DNA of 54,682 bases from Nocardia cyriacigeorgica NBRC 100375 (GTDB lineage Bacteria > Actinomycetota > Actinomycetes > Mycobacteriales > Mycobacteriaceae). Location: the NCBI RefSeq assembly GCF_000308555.1, contig NZ_BAFY01000325.1:1-54682 (forward strand), written 5' to 3'. Under the pieces are notes generated by a model. It made no database searches, was not told the origin of the DNA, and saw only the letters and a list, made by a program, of their open reading frames with translations. The position numbers and the translations under genes were made by a program. Of the stretch, positions 34,316 to 42,594 are shown one piece after another (position 1 is the first letter of the stretch; the number at the start of each line of letters is the position of its first letter).

Positions 34316-35272
34316 ATGAGCAACACCACAACGCTTCTGGCGCAGCTACGCGCTGTCCTCGACCTCACCAACACCGAAATCCAGATCGCCGAAACCCGGC
34401 GCGCGCAGGCCCGCACCGAGGCGGTGCAACGCGAACTGTCCGAGAACGCCGACAACGCACGCGCCCGCGCCGAGGCCATCGAAGCCGCCGTGCGCGAACT
34501 CGGCGGTGTACCACCGCTGATCGGCCCGTTCCTCGGCCGCGCGGCCGCCGCGATCAAGGCGATGGTCGAACAGGCCCAGCCGTTCGACGAAGCCCTGCTC
34601 GGTGATCTCACCCTCGAACACCAGCTCCTCGATCGCGCCCGCTACATCAAGGCCCTCGCCACGGCCGATAAACAGGCAGACATCGTCGCCCTGGCCGACC
34701 GGCTGATCACCGCGCATTCGGCGACCGTCGACTGGCTGACCACGGTGCTGGCCGAGGACGCCCTCGGCGGCCCCGCCGCCCTGCGCCGCACCCCGCTACA
34801 AGCGGCCACAGGCACCGCGGTGAAGCTGGTCAACCTGCCGGTGACCTGGTCGGCCCGCAGCCTCGACCGGGTGGTGGACACCGTCCGCGCCACCCCGCCC
34901 GCGCTCGGCGACCTGCTCGCCCAGGGCGCACACGCCGGCGATGTCGCGGTCAGGACGCTCACCGCGTCCCGTGATGCGGCACTCGAGACCGCTGAGCGGG
35001 TGGTCCGGCGCGAGGGCGCGGAGTCGGCCGCCGATGCCGTGCACTCGCTGCGCGCCGTCACCGGAATCCTCGAGCCGGAGGAGTTGCCGATCGAGGATTA
35101 CGACGACCTCAACGTCGGCGAGGCGGTGGCCGCGATCAAGGAGCTCACCGATCCGGCCGACGTGCGCGCGATCGTCGCCTACGAGGAGGCGAACAAGAAC
35201 CGGCAGGGCGTGGTGTCGGCGGCCCAGACCCGGCTGGCCGGGATCGCGCAGGAGGTCACCGGTATCACCTGA
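34316..35272 (+). CDS. Ferritin-like helical protein
   Basis: 318 residues from ATG 34316 (gaagggacgag upstream). The first 165 residues form a helical bundle (LAQLRAVLDLTNTEIQIAET, ARARAEAIEAAVRELGGVPP, LLGDLTLEHQLLDRARYIKA) with the Glu and His content of ferritin-like domain proteins. A second region (about 185-260) is hydrophobic or amphipathic, and the C-terminus is charged. A complete di-iron motif is not certain. Stress control is suggested by the SigF-like promoter. Family known from sequence only. Confidence 0.65.
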   Translation: MSNTTTLLAQLRAVLDLTNTEIQIAETRRAQARTEAVQRELSENADNARARAEAIEAAVRELGGVPPLIGPFLGRAAAAIKAMVEQAQPFDEALLGDLTLEHQLLDRARYIKALATADKQADIVALADRLITAHSATVDWLTTVLAEDALGGPAALRRTPLQAATGTAVKLVNLPVTWSARSLDRVVDTVRATPPALGDLLAQGAHAGDVAVRTLTASRDAALETAERVVRREGAESAADAVHSLRAVTGILEPEELPIEDYDDLNVGEAVAAIKELTDPADVRAIVAYEEANKNRQGVVSAAQTRLAGIAQEVTGIT

Positions 35273-35351
35273 GCGGGCGTTCCGGAAGAACACCGCCCGA
35301 TCAGGTGTTCTCCTTGACAGACGGTGATATCGACACGTAGGCGATCGGGCG

Positions 35352-36839
35352 ATGTTCGGGTTCTACGACTCCGGCTACGTACTGGCCCGGCTGATCTTCG
35401 AGCGACTGCTCGGGCTGGTGTACCTGGTTGCCTTCCTGTCGACGCTGGCCCAGTTCCGGGCACTGTGTGGCGAACACGGATTGCTGCCGGCCCGCCGGTA
35501 CCTGCGAGCCGCCGGTTTCCGGCGCGCGCCCAGCCTGTTCCAGCTGCACTACTCCGATCGGATGGCGGTATGGCTGGCCGGGCTGGGCGCCGTGTTGTCC
35601 GCGGCCGTGGTGGCCGGTGTGCTTGATGTGGTGCCGCTGCCAGTGGCCATGGCGATCTGGGCGAGCCTGTGGGTGCTGTATCTGTCGTTCGTGCACGCCG
35701 GGCGCGCGTTCTACGGTTTCGTCTGGGAGATGCTGCTGCTGGAAGTCGGGTTCCTGGCGATCTTCCTGGGCAACGCCGATACCGCGCCGCCGATCCTGGT
35801 GGTGTTCCTGCTGCGCTGGGTGCTGCTGCGGCTCGAGGTCGGCGCCGGCCTGATCAAGATCCGCAACGACCCGGCCTGGCGCAACCTCACCGCCCTCTAC
35901 TATCACCACGAGACCCAGCCGCTGCCGAACCGGTTCAGCTGGTATTTCCACCATCTGCCCAAGCCGATCCACCGCCTGGAAGTGCTGGGAAACCATGTCG
36001 CGCAGCTGATCGTGCCCTTCGGGCTGCTGTGCCCGCAGCCGATCGCGACGGTGTCGGCGGCGATCATCATCGTGACGCAGCTGTGGTTGATGGTCAGCGG
36101 GAATTTCGCCTGGCTGAATCTGCTGACGATCACGCTGGCCACTCTCGCCCTCGACGGCCGGTTGCTGAACGCGATCCTGCCCTTCGAGCCGGCGCCGGCC
36201 TCGGACGGACCGGTCTGGTTCACCGTCCTCGTGACCGTGGTCGCCGTGGTGATGGTGGCGTTGAGCTGGGCGCCGGTACGCAATATGGTCTCGCGCAACC
36301 AGGTGATGAACGCCGCCTTCAACCGCTTCTATCTCGGCAACACCTACGGCCTGTTCGGCCACATCACCCGCACCCGGTTCGAGATCGTGATCGAAGGCAC
36401 CGATGACGACCCCGACGCCGACCCGACGTGGAAGCCCTACGAGTTCAAGGGCAAACCCGGCACACCCACCCGGCGGCCACGCCAGGTGGCGCCCTATCAC
36501 CTGCGGCTGGACTGGATGATGTGGTTCGCGGCGATGTCGAGCCGCTACGCCGAAACCTGGTTCCTGAGCCTGATGGTCAAGCTGCTGCACGGCGACGCGG
36601 CGACCCTGCGTCTACTCGGCGCCAATCCGTTCCCGGGGCGTCCGCCGAAATACGTGCGCGCCCTGCTGTACATCTACCGGTTCACCTCCCGCGCGCAGCG
36701 GCGCCGGACCGGGGCCTGGTGGTCACGCGAGCTGATCGACGAATACCTTCCGCCGGCCGCCCTGCCCACCACCCAGGCCGGCGTGGACCGGCCCGCGGCT
36801 TCCGAGGACCAGGAGGACGCGGGCCGCGACGCTCATTGA
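35352..36839 (+). CDS. Lipase maturation factor (LMF1)-family membrane protein
   Basis: 495 residues with about nine hydrophobic segments (first near 12-35, LIFERLLGLVYLVAFLSTL). The C-terminal part carries WKPYEFKGKPGTPTRRP and RQVAPYHLRLDWMMWFAAM, segments characteristic of the LMF1 family, which in animals folds lipases in the ER. Bacterial members are uncharacterised. The start ATG 35352 is only 8 bp after a TAGGCG (possible -10, TTGACA at 35314-35319 with 18-bp spacer), so the message may be nearly leaderless. It overlaps the small membrane gene on the other strand by 7 bp. Confidence 0.8.
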   Translation: MFGFYDSGYVLARLIFERLLGLVYLVAFLSTLAQFRALCGEHGLLPARRYLRAAGFRRAPSLFQLHYSDRMAVWLAGLGAVLSAAVVAGVLDVVPLPVAMAIWASLWVLYLSFVHAGRAFYGFVWEMLLLEVGFLAIFLGNADTAPPILVVFLLRWVLLRLEVGAGLIKIRNDPAWRNLTALYYHHETQPLPNRFSWYFHHLPKPIHRLEVLGNHVAQLIVPFGLLCPQPIATVSAAIIIVTQLWLMVSGNFAWLNLLTITLATLALDGRLLNAILPFEPAPASDGPVWFTVLVTVVAVVMVALSWAPVRNMVSRNQVMNAAFNRFYLGNTYGLFGHITRTRFEIVIEGTDDDPDADPTWKPYEFKGKPGTPTRRPRQVAPYHLRLDWMMWFAAMSSRYAETWFLSLMVKLLHGDAATLRLLGANPFPGRPPKYVRALLYIYRFTSRAQRRRTGAWWSRELIDEYLPPAALPTTQAGVDRPAASEDQEDAGRDAH

Positions 36840-37003
36840 TGACCGGTGCGCGCCCCGGTGTCGACGACCAGCGCGACCAGCATCGCGGTCGCTGCCAGCA
36901 GGCTGAGTCCGATCAGGATCACCGGTGCGGTACCGACGGCAGCGAGGACGGCGAGGCAGGCGAGGAAAGCGAGGATGTACTGGTGCGCGTGCTGTGGTGC
37001 CAT
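36833..37003 (-). CDS. 56-residue single-domain membrane protein
   Basis: ATG 37003 lies behind AAAGGAA (plus 37010-37016). The product MAPQHAHQYILAFLACLAVL continues with a second hydrophobic stretch (VILIGLSLLAATAMLVALVV) and ends TGHQ. It has two membrane helices and no known family. The reading frame is clean and the ribosome site good, so I believe it is real although very short. It overlaps the 3-prime end of the cold-shock gene by 85 bp in a different frame and the LMF1-like gene by 7 bp on the opposite strand. Confidence 0.6.
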   Translation of the reverse strand: MAPQHAHQYILAFLACLAVLAAVGTAPVILIGLSLLAATAMLVALVVDTGARTGHQ

Positions 37004-37335
37004 CGGATTCCTTTCGGCCGGGATCGGTGCGGACGGTGCGGTGACCGCGTGTAGGGGCGAACCTTCACGGCTTCGGGACCGCTGCGGGTGTGCGTGGTGG
37101 TGAAAACAACGGGTTGTCCGGCGGACAGGGTCTTGTAGCCGGTGGTATCGATCGCGGAGAAATCGACGAAGACCGCCTCGGTGCCGTCATCGGGGGAGAC
37201 GAACCCGAATCCCTTCTCCGCGTTGAACCAGGCCACGGTGCCGTGCCGCCACTGGGCCGTGTCGCGGTCGGCGGGTGCGGCGTGTTCGGCGCCGGGAGCG
37301 ACGAGGTCTGCATCGCTGTTGAAGGTCGAGGTCAT
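36919..37335 (-). CDS. Cold-shock domain protein with extra tails
   Basis: 138 residues from ATG 37335 behind aggag. An unusual N-terminal 28-residue acidic arm precedes the CSD (HGTVAWFNAEKGFGFVSPDD with RNP1, then VFVDFSAI with RNP2), which ends VKVRPYT. About 42 further residues rich in Arg, His, Ser and Pro follow and read in a different frame over the small membrane gene; I could not find an early stop in any frame. The tail may be real or a slip. CSD proteins bind RNA and single-stranded DNA. The promoter is strong and the leader long. Confidence 0.75.
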   Translation of the reverse strand: MTSTFNSDADLVAPGAEHAAPADRDTAQWRHGTVAWFNAEKGFGFVSPDDGTEAVFVDFSAIDTTGYKTLSAGQPVVFTTTHTRSGPEAVKVRPYTRSPHRPHRSRPKGIRWHHSTRTSTSSLSSPASPSSLPSVPHR

Positions 37336-37360
37336 CGCGAACTCCTGTACGCACGCGGTG

Positions 37361-37379
37361 ACGGGCCCGGCAGGCCCGT
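37361..37379 (-). promoter_or_regulatory. Hairpin in the cold-shock mRNA leader
   Basis: ACGGGCC (37361-37367) and GGCCCGT (37373-37379) form a 7-bp stem with a 5-nt loop, 26 nt ahead of the cold-shock ATG. It lies in the roughly 95-nt leader, as in temperature-sensing csp leaders, but a single hairpin cannot prove regulation. Confidence 0.4.
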
Positions 37380-37436
37380 GAGCTCCGATCAATGAGGTCC
37401 TGCTGTCAGATAACCTGTGCCATCTGGCATAGATTT

Positions 37437-37466
37437 CTTATAGCACTCGGGTCAGCGGGGTTTCAA
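37437..37466 (-). promoter_or_regulatory. SigA-type promoter of the cold-shock gene
   Basis: On the minus strand TTGAAA (plus 37461-37466) and TATAAG (plus 37437-37442) are separated by 18 bp. Both hexamers are close to the housekeeping consensus and stand out in this GC-rich window. The transcript would begin about 95 nt before the ATG. Confidence 0.65.
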
Positions 37467-37555
37467 GTCGGTGTGGCGCTCGCGCCATCCGGCATCCGGT
37501 GCGGCATGGGCGTTATCGTTGCGCCGGGGAACGCTGGTGGGGGACAGGAGGCGTG

Positions 37556-38062
37556 ATGTCGCACGAGGAGGTCGACGAGGCGTTCGATGCGCTCGTCGCG
37601 GCCGCGAACAGCCCGATGTGGGTGGTCACCACCATCGCCGATGGTCGCAGAGCGGGATGCCTGGTCGGATTCGCCGGCCAGGTCAGCATCACTCCGCGCC
37701 GGTTCCTGGTGGCGGTGTCGAAGAACAATCACACCTACCGGATCGCTCGCCGGGCGGAGTATCTCGCCGTTCATCTACTCACCGGCGACGCCGTCGAACT
37801 GGCACGTCTGTTCGGCACCACGAGTGGAGATTCCGTCGATAAGTTCGCGCGGTGCGCCTGGTCCGGCGGCCCGCACGGGCTGCCGATCCTCGACGGGGCC
37901 GCCGGCTGGTTCGCCGGGCGGGTCATCGCCCGTAGCGACCTGGGCGATCACGTGGGTCATCTGCTCGAACCACTGACCGCGACAGCGCCGCCGCCCACCG
38001 CGACCACGTCGGCCCTGCACCTACGGGCAGTGGCCGACCTGACGCCGGGCCATGAAGCCTGA
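37556..38062 (+). CDS. Flavin reductase-like FMN-binding protein
   Basis: 168 residues from ATG 37556 behind ggagg. MWVVTTIADGRRAGCLVGFA, then SITPRRFLVAVSKNNHTYRI, then AVHLLTGDAVELARLFG, form the split beta-barrel of flavin reductase-like proteins (RutF/HpaC type), which bind FMN and supply reduced flavin or reduce small substrates. The GC-rich tail ends TPGHEA. It stands alone: divergent from the cold-shock gene and convergent with the next one. The partner oxygenase is not in view. Confidence 0.8.
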   Translation: MSHEEVDEAFDALVAAANSPMWVVTTIADGRRAGCLVGFAGQVSITPRRFLVAVSKNNHTYRIARRAEYLAVHLLTGDAVELARLFGTTSGDSVDKFARCAWSGGPHGLPILDGAAGWFAGRVIARSDLGDHVGHLLEPLTATAPPPTATTSALHLRAVADLTPGHEA

Positions 38063-38107
38063 CGATCGGTCGCGGTGGGCGGCGACGGGTGCGAAATGTG
38101 TTGCGGC

Positions 38108-39286
38108 CTAGGCGGGCTCGGCCGCAGTGGTCTTCGCCTCGGGCGGTGTAGCCTCCTTCTCGTCTGTACTCGTGTCGCCGGATACGTTCTGCGGCACCGT
38201 GAAGGTGGCCGCGACCACCGCGAAGCCGATCACGAAGCAGCCGACCGTGTACCAGAGATTGCCGACCGGGTCTCCATTCTCGGTCACCCCGTCCACGGCG
38301 CCGAAGAAGTCGGGCAGCGCCGAGGCCCACAGCACCGCCATCACGGCCAGATACACCAGGGCGTAGACCTGTACGAACCGGTTGCGGTACCCGTAGGCCG
38401 GGGTGGTTCCCGCACGCAACGCCGCCCACTGCCGGTAGATCAGCACCACGGCCACCACCGAGAGCACCACAAGCTCTGCGGCATAGACGAACCCGCGCAC
38501 CGCGTCGCTGCCGATCCCGATGATCGTGGCGGGCAGCGGCAGGACGAAGGTGCCCACCGAGGCCAGCAACCCGATCACCACCGTGCGCCACACCAATTGC
38601 AGCCCGGTGAATGTCGTCCCCGCATCGACGTGGCGGCCCACGAAGTACTGCACGCACAACGCCAGCGACATCGGCCACAGCGCGGCGAACACCACCACGC
38701 TCGGCAGCGGCACCGCATCGAAGAACGGCTGGTTGATCGGATTGTCCAGCGACCATTCCCACCAGCGCAGCTGCGGGCCGATGTGGTCGAAGATCTCGTA
38801 GAAGGCGTGATGTACGAACCCGACGCACGCCGCACCGAGCAGCACGCCGTGGCGGCGGAAAATGCCGAGCATGCGCACGATTTCGAAGGCCACCGTCGCC
38901 ATGAATGGATAGATCGCGATGATGTAGAGCGGCAGCCTGCCCCACAGGAATTCCACCGTGAACAGGTTGTGCGCGAACATCGTGTCCACGTGTTCGTCGA
39001 TGCCGAACGCGCCAGGGAAATATAGCGGCGGTTCGATCACGAACAGGTAGGCCGTGGCACCGAACCAGAGCACCAGATTGGTCGGGTCACCATGCTTGCG
39101 CAGCCGCATGATCGCGTAGATCAGCGCGAGGACCGAGCCGAGCACGATGGTGACCTCGAGCGCGAGCAGCGTCCAGTTCTCCAGCCCCGCCGGATTGCGG
39201 AACTCGACCAGCCCGCCGGTCTCCGCGCAGGAAAATCCCATGCGTTCGGCGAGATCGGCGAAGGTCGGGGTACACAGATCGCTCAT
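38108..39286 (-). CDS. Multi-pass membrane protein, unknown function
   Basis: 392 residues with about nine hydrophobic segments. The N-terminus (FSCAETGGLVEF) is soluble, then TLLALEVTIVLGSVLALIYA, YIIAIYPFMATVAFEIV and VGTFVLPLPATIIGIG are typical helices; conserved-looking HHAFYEIFDHIGPQLRWW lies between them, and the last 30 residues are acidic and Ala/Thr-rich. I do not recognise a family. Its ATG overlaps the stop of the metal-dependent-hydrolase gene by 4 bp, so the two are co-expressed under the TetR site. Confidence 0.7.
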   Translation of the reverse strand: MSDLCTPTFADLAERMGFSCAETGGLVEFRNPAGLENWTLLALEVTIVLGSVLALIYAIMRLRKHGDPTNLVLWFGATAYLFVIEPPLYFPGAFGIDEHVDTMFAHNLFTVEFLWGRLPLYIIAIYPFMATVAFEIVRMLGIFRRHGVLLGAACVGFVHHAFYEIFDHIGPQLRWWEWSLDNPINQPFFDAVPLPSVVVFAALWPMSLALCVQYFVGRHVDAGTTFTGLQLVWRTVVIGLLASVGTFVLPLPATIIGIGSDAVRGFVYAAELVVLSVVAVVLIYRQWAALRAGTTPAYGYRNRFVQVYALVYLAVMAVLWASALPDFFGAVDGVTENGDPVGNLWYTVGCFVIGFAVVAATFTVPQNVSGDTSTDEKEATPPEAKTTAAEPA

Positions 39287-40227
39287 GAGTTCACCGCCGA
39301 GGCGACCGAGGTGTTGTTCTGGTCGGCGGTGTACCAGCGGGTGCAGTCGTATCCGGCGTCATAGCGGGCGAACCACCGATCGGCCAGCTCGGGCAGGTTC
39401 TCGTGGGTCGGGTCGTGCTTGGGCATCTGGCTGCGGAACACGCCGGCGAGGGCGGTGAGCTGCTCCTTGCGCGGAAGGCCGTCGAACGCACGCGGCATCG
39501 GGCCCTTGGTCAGGTACGGCGCGAAGAAGGTCAGCACCTTCTGCTTGGCCCGGTGGCGGGCGAACATCGCCATCGCGTCGACCTGGCGGTCGGCGAGCGG
39601 GACATGCTGGTTGAAGCCCATGCAGGCAATCCGGATCACCTTCAGCACGTGCGCGAAGATCGACGGCGCCATCCGCATCCGGTAGAGCTCGTCGCCGACC
39701 ACGGCGTTGAACAGGATCAGCGCGGAGCTGCGGTGCTCGACCTCCTCGACGAAGTGCCAGATGAACAGCGAGGCCACCCGGTCGTCACCGGGACGGAACA
39801 GGGTGTCCTCGTTGTCGAGCATCAGCTTGAACACCGGCGTGAAGGTGGCCTCCAGGTCGGCGGTGTAGGCGAGCCGGTAGTTCTGTGAGGTGGCTTCGGT
39901 GAGCAGGTCGAACTCGCCGATCACCGCGTCCAGGGTGTTCTGGAGCCCGGGATATTTCTTGATCAGCGCCTTCACGTGCTGACGGTGCGCGGTCGAGTGA
40001 TGGCCTTCCTGGCGCATGAAGGCGGTGGCTTCCGCGGCCACCTCCGGGTCGGTGAATACCGGCTTGAGCTGCATGATCAGCTTCACGATCATCTTCTCGA
40101 AGCCGACGGCCAGGAACGAGACCGCGTTCGACATGCTCGACCAGGCCGGGTTCTGCGGGTTCCACAGGAACGGGACATCCGCGTCCTCGAATCCGAAATC
40201 CATCTTTCGGGGCTGCACATTCGTCAC
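39283..40227 (-). CDS. Metal-dependent hydrolase-like protein (PF10118 type)
   Basis: 314 residues from GTG 40227, with gcgagg upstream; the 24 codons before are noncoding in style. AFMRQEGHHSTAHRQHVKAL, FIWHFVEEVEHRSSALILFN and LFRPGDDRVASL match the helical, His/Glu-rich di-metal fold of the predicted metal-dependent hydrolase family, in which E-x-x-H pairs bind metals. The actual reaction is not known; members often sit in lipid- or steroid-related loci. It is divergent from the TetR gene, coupled to a membrane protein (ATGA overlap). Confidence 0.8.
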   Translation of the reverse strand: MTNVQPRKMDFGFEDADVPFLWNPQNPAWSSMSNAVSFLAVGFEKMIVKLIMQLKPVFTDPEVAAEATAFMRQEGHHSTAHRQHVKALIKKYPGLQNTLDAVIGEFDLLTEATSQNYRLAYTADLEATFTPVFKLMLDNEDTLFRPGDDRVASLFIWHFVEEVEHRSSALILFNAVVGDELYRMRMAPSIFAHVLKVIRIACMGFNQHVPLADRQVDAMAMFARHRAKQKVLTFFAPYLTKGPMPRAFDGLPRKEQLTALAGVFRSQMPKHDPTHENLPELADRWFARYDAGYDCTRWYTADQNNTSVASAVNS

Positions 40228-40288
40228 AGGGAATACCTCGCGTAGGGGATGGGGCGGTCGCTGCGAGGAGCAGCGCTCTGACTGTAAC

Positions 40289-40314
40289 CATACAACCAAG
40301 CATCTGTTTGTATG
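40289..40314. promoter_or_regulatory. TetR-type operator between divergent genes
   Basis: CATACAA (40289-40295) and TTGTATG (40308-40314) are perfect 7-bp inverted arms around a 12-bp spacer. It lies 62 bp before the hydrolase start and 54 bp before the preferred TetR start. The symmetry and position suggest the adjacent TetR regulator binds here and controls both directions. Confidence 0.65.
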
Positions 40315-40367
40315 ATTGCTTTGTGAAGATCGCCGAACCCGGACACGGCGGTGGTAATGTCCGCCCG

Positions 40368-41003
40368 GTGGCGCGCAGACGCGGGTGGGGCGGGAGCCCG
40401 CCGAAAGACGACGAGGAAGCGCACCGGCGCATCGTCGCCACCGCGGTGGAGTTGATCGGCCGCACCGGTGCGGCGGTCAGCATCGCCGACGTCGCCGACG
40501 CCCTCGGGGTCATCCGCCAGACCGTCTACCGGTACTTCCCCAGCGCCGAATCGCTGCTGACGGCCGCCGCCATCGCCTCGGTCGACGGGTTCCTGGACCG
40601 GCTGGCCGCCCACGTCGCGGGACTGGACGATCCGGCCGAGGCGATGACCGAAGCCGCCCTGTTCACCCTCGCCGACGTGCGCCGCACCCCGCATCTGGCG
40701 ATCGTGCTGACGAGCTCGTACTCGACCATCGACCCCGACAGCATGACCTCGGTGCAGGCGAAGTCGTTCGGTATGACGATGATCCACCGCTTCGACGTCG
40801 ACTGGGAACGTCACGGATACGACGAGCCGGCCTTGGAAGAGCTGGTCGAATTCGTGCTGCGCACGATGCACTCGTTCCTGGTATCTCCGGGCAACCCGCC
40901 GCGCAGCGAGGACGAATTGCGTGCCTACCTGCGGCGCTGGATGGGCGCCTCGATCTCCGCGCAACGCGAGTTCGCCGCCGGGACCGGCGCGCTCGGCCGG
41001 TAA
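40368..41003 (+). CDS. TetR family transcriptional regulator
   Basis: 211 residues from GTG 40368. ARRRGWGGSPPKDDEEAHRRI, then TGAAVSIADVADALGVIRQT, then VYRYFPSAESLLTAAAIA are the TetR N-terminal arm and HTH; the same arm occurs in many actinobacterial regulators, which supports this start over GTG 40323 and TTG 40308, both close to or in the operator. The C-terminal ligand domain is about 130 residues. It likely represses the divergent hydrolase and membrane genes. Confidence 0.85.
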   Translation: MARRRGWGGSPPKDDEEAHRRIVATAVELIGRTGAAVSIADVADALGVIRQTVYRYFPSAESLLTAAAIASVDGFLDRLAAHVAGLDDPAEAMTEAALFTLADVRRTPHLAIVLTSSYSTIDPDSMTSVQAKSFGMTMIHRFDVDWERHGYDEPALEELVEFVLRTMHSFLVSPGNPPRSEDELRAYLRRWMGASISAQREFAAGTGALGR

Positions 41004-41098
41004 CGCGGCGTGGACCGAGCGCGGACCGCGGCGCTGTCGGCGCGCTGCCTAGACTGCGGGGGTTGACATAGAGCTCGATCGACAAGGAGAACCCGCCG

Positions 41099-42544
41099 AT
41101 GACATCTCCCACCGCGCGCGCACAGATCGGGGTCACCGGCCTCGCGGTCATGGGCAGCAATATCGCCCGCAACTTCGCGCGGCACGGCTACACCGTCGCC
41201 CTGCACAACCGCAGCATCGCCAAGGTCGACGCCCTGCTGGCCGAGCACGGTGATGACGGCGATTTCGTGCGCACGGAGTCGATCGAGGAGTTGATCGCGG
41301 CGCTGGAGAAGCCGCGGCGGGTGCTGATCATGGTCAAGGCGGGCGAGGCCACCGACGCCGTCATCGAGGAACTGGCCGCGGCCATGGAGCCCGGCGACAT
41401 CATCATCGACGGCGGCAACGCCCTCTACACCGATACGATCCGACGCGAGGCGTCACTGCGCGAGCGCGGCCTCAACTTCGTCGGTGCGGGCATCTCCGGT
41501 GGTGAGGAAGGCGCGCTCAACGGTCCGTCGATCATGCCGGGCGGGCCCGCCGAGTCCTACGAGTCGCTGGGCCCGCTGCTGGAATCGGTGGCCGCGAAGG
41601 TCGACGGCACCCCGTGCTGCACCCACATCGGCCCCGACGGTTCAGGGCATTTCGTGAAGATGGTGCACAACGGCATCGAGTACGCCGATATGCAGCTCAT
41701 CGGCGAGGCCTACCACCTGTTCCGCGACGCGCTCGGCTTCGACGCCAAGCAGATCGCCGACGTGTTCACCCAGTGGAACTCCGGTGACCTGGAGAGCTAC
41801 CTGGTGGAGATCACCGCCGAGGTGCTGAACCAGGTGGACGCGAAGACCGGCAAGGCGCTGGTCGACGTCATCGTCGACGCCGCCGAGCAGAAGGGCACCG
41901 GCCGCTGGACGGTGAAATCGGCGCTGGATCTCGGCATTCCCGTCACGGGAATCGCCGAGGCGGTGTTCGCCCGCGCGCTGTCCGGTTCCCGCGCCCAGCG
42001 CGCCGCCGCCAAGGGCCTGGCCTCGGGCACGCTGGCCGACAAGCCCACCGATGTGGAGACCTTCACCGAGGACATCCGCCGTGCGCTCTACGCCTCCAAG
42101 GTCGTGGCCTACGCGCAGGGTTTCGATCAGATCGCCGCGGGCAGCGCCGAATACGGCTGGGGTCTGAAGCCCGGCGATCTGGCCACCATCTGGCGCGGCG
42201 GCTGCATCATCCGCGCCCGGTTCCTGAACCGGATCAAGGAGGCCTACGACGAGAACCCGGAGCTGCCGAGCCTGATCCTGGCTCCGTACTTCCGCGAGGC
42301 CATCGAAACCGGCATCGACAGCTGGCGCCGGGTGGTGTCCACCGCGACTCTGCTCGGCATTCCGGTCCCGGCCTTCGCGTCGTCGCTGTCCTACTACGAC
42401 GCGCTGCGCGCCGAACGCCTGCCCGCCGCCCTGACCCAGGGACAGCGTGACTTCTTCGGCGCGCACACTTATGAGCGCATCGATGCCGAGGGCAAGTTCC
42501 ACACGCTGTGGAGCGGGGATCGCAGCGAGATCCAGACCAGCTGA
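41099..42544 (+). CDS. gnd: 6-phosphogluconate dehydrogenase, NADP-dependent, decarboxylating
   Basis: 481 residues, the usual length of the long NADP-type enzyme. GLAVMGSNIARNFARHGYTV is the cofactor motif, SGGEEGALNGPSIMPGG the signature, KMVHNGIEYADMQLIGEAYH the active site with catalytic Lys and His-Asn, and GAHTYERID ends the C-terminal arm. It oxidises 6-phosphogluconate to ribulose 5-phosphate in the pentose phosphate path. ATG 41099 follows aaggagaa. A strong terminator follows at 42552. Confidence 0.95.
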   Translation: MTSPTARAQIGVTGLAVMGSNIARNFARHGYTVALHNRSIAKVDALLAEHGDDGDFVRTESIEELIAALEKPRRVLIMVKAGEATDAVIEELAAAMEPGDIIIDGGNALYTDTIRREASLRERGLNFVGAGISGGEEGALNGPSIMPGGPAESYESLGPLLESVAAKVDGTPCCTHIGPDGSGHFVKMVHNGIEYADMQLIGEAYHLFRDALGFDAKQIADVFTQWNSGDLESYLVEITAEVLNQVDAKTGKALVDVIVDAAEQKGTGRWTVKSALDLGIPVTGIAEAVFARALSGSRAQRAAAKGLASGTLADKPTDVETFTEDIRRALYASKVVAYAQGFDQIAAGSAEYGWGLKPGDLATIWRGGCIIRARFLNRIKEAYDENPELPSLILAPYFREAIETGIDSWRRVVSTATLLGIPVPAFASSLSYYDALRAERLPAALTQGQRDFFGAHTYERIDAEGKFHTLWSGDRSEIQTS

Positions 42545-42551
42545 GAGCGAG

Positions 42552-42585
42552 GAGATCGGAGCGAGCACCGGCCCGCTCCGATCTC
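42552..42585. terminator. Strong bidirectional terminator after gnd
   Basis: GAGATCGGAGCG (42552-42563) and CGCTCCGATCTC (42574-42585) are perfect 12-bp arms with a 10-nt loop. The hairpin lies 8 bp after the gnd stop and 10 bp before the thioesterase stop, so it can end both convergent transcripts. No T run follows. Confidence 0.75.
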
Positions 42586-42594
42586 TCGTCTTCG

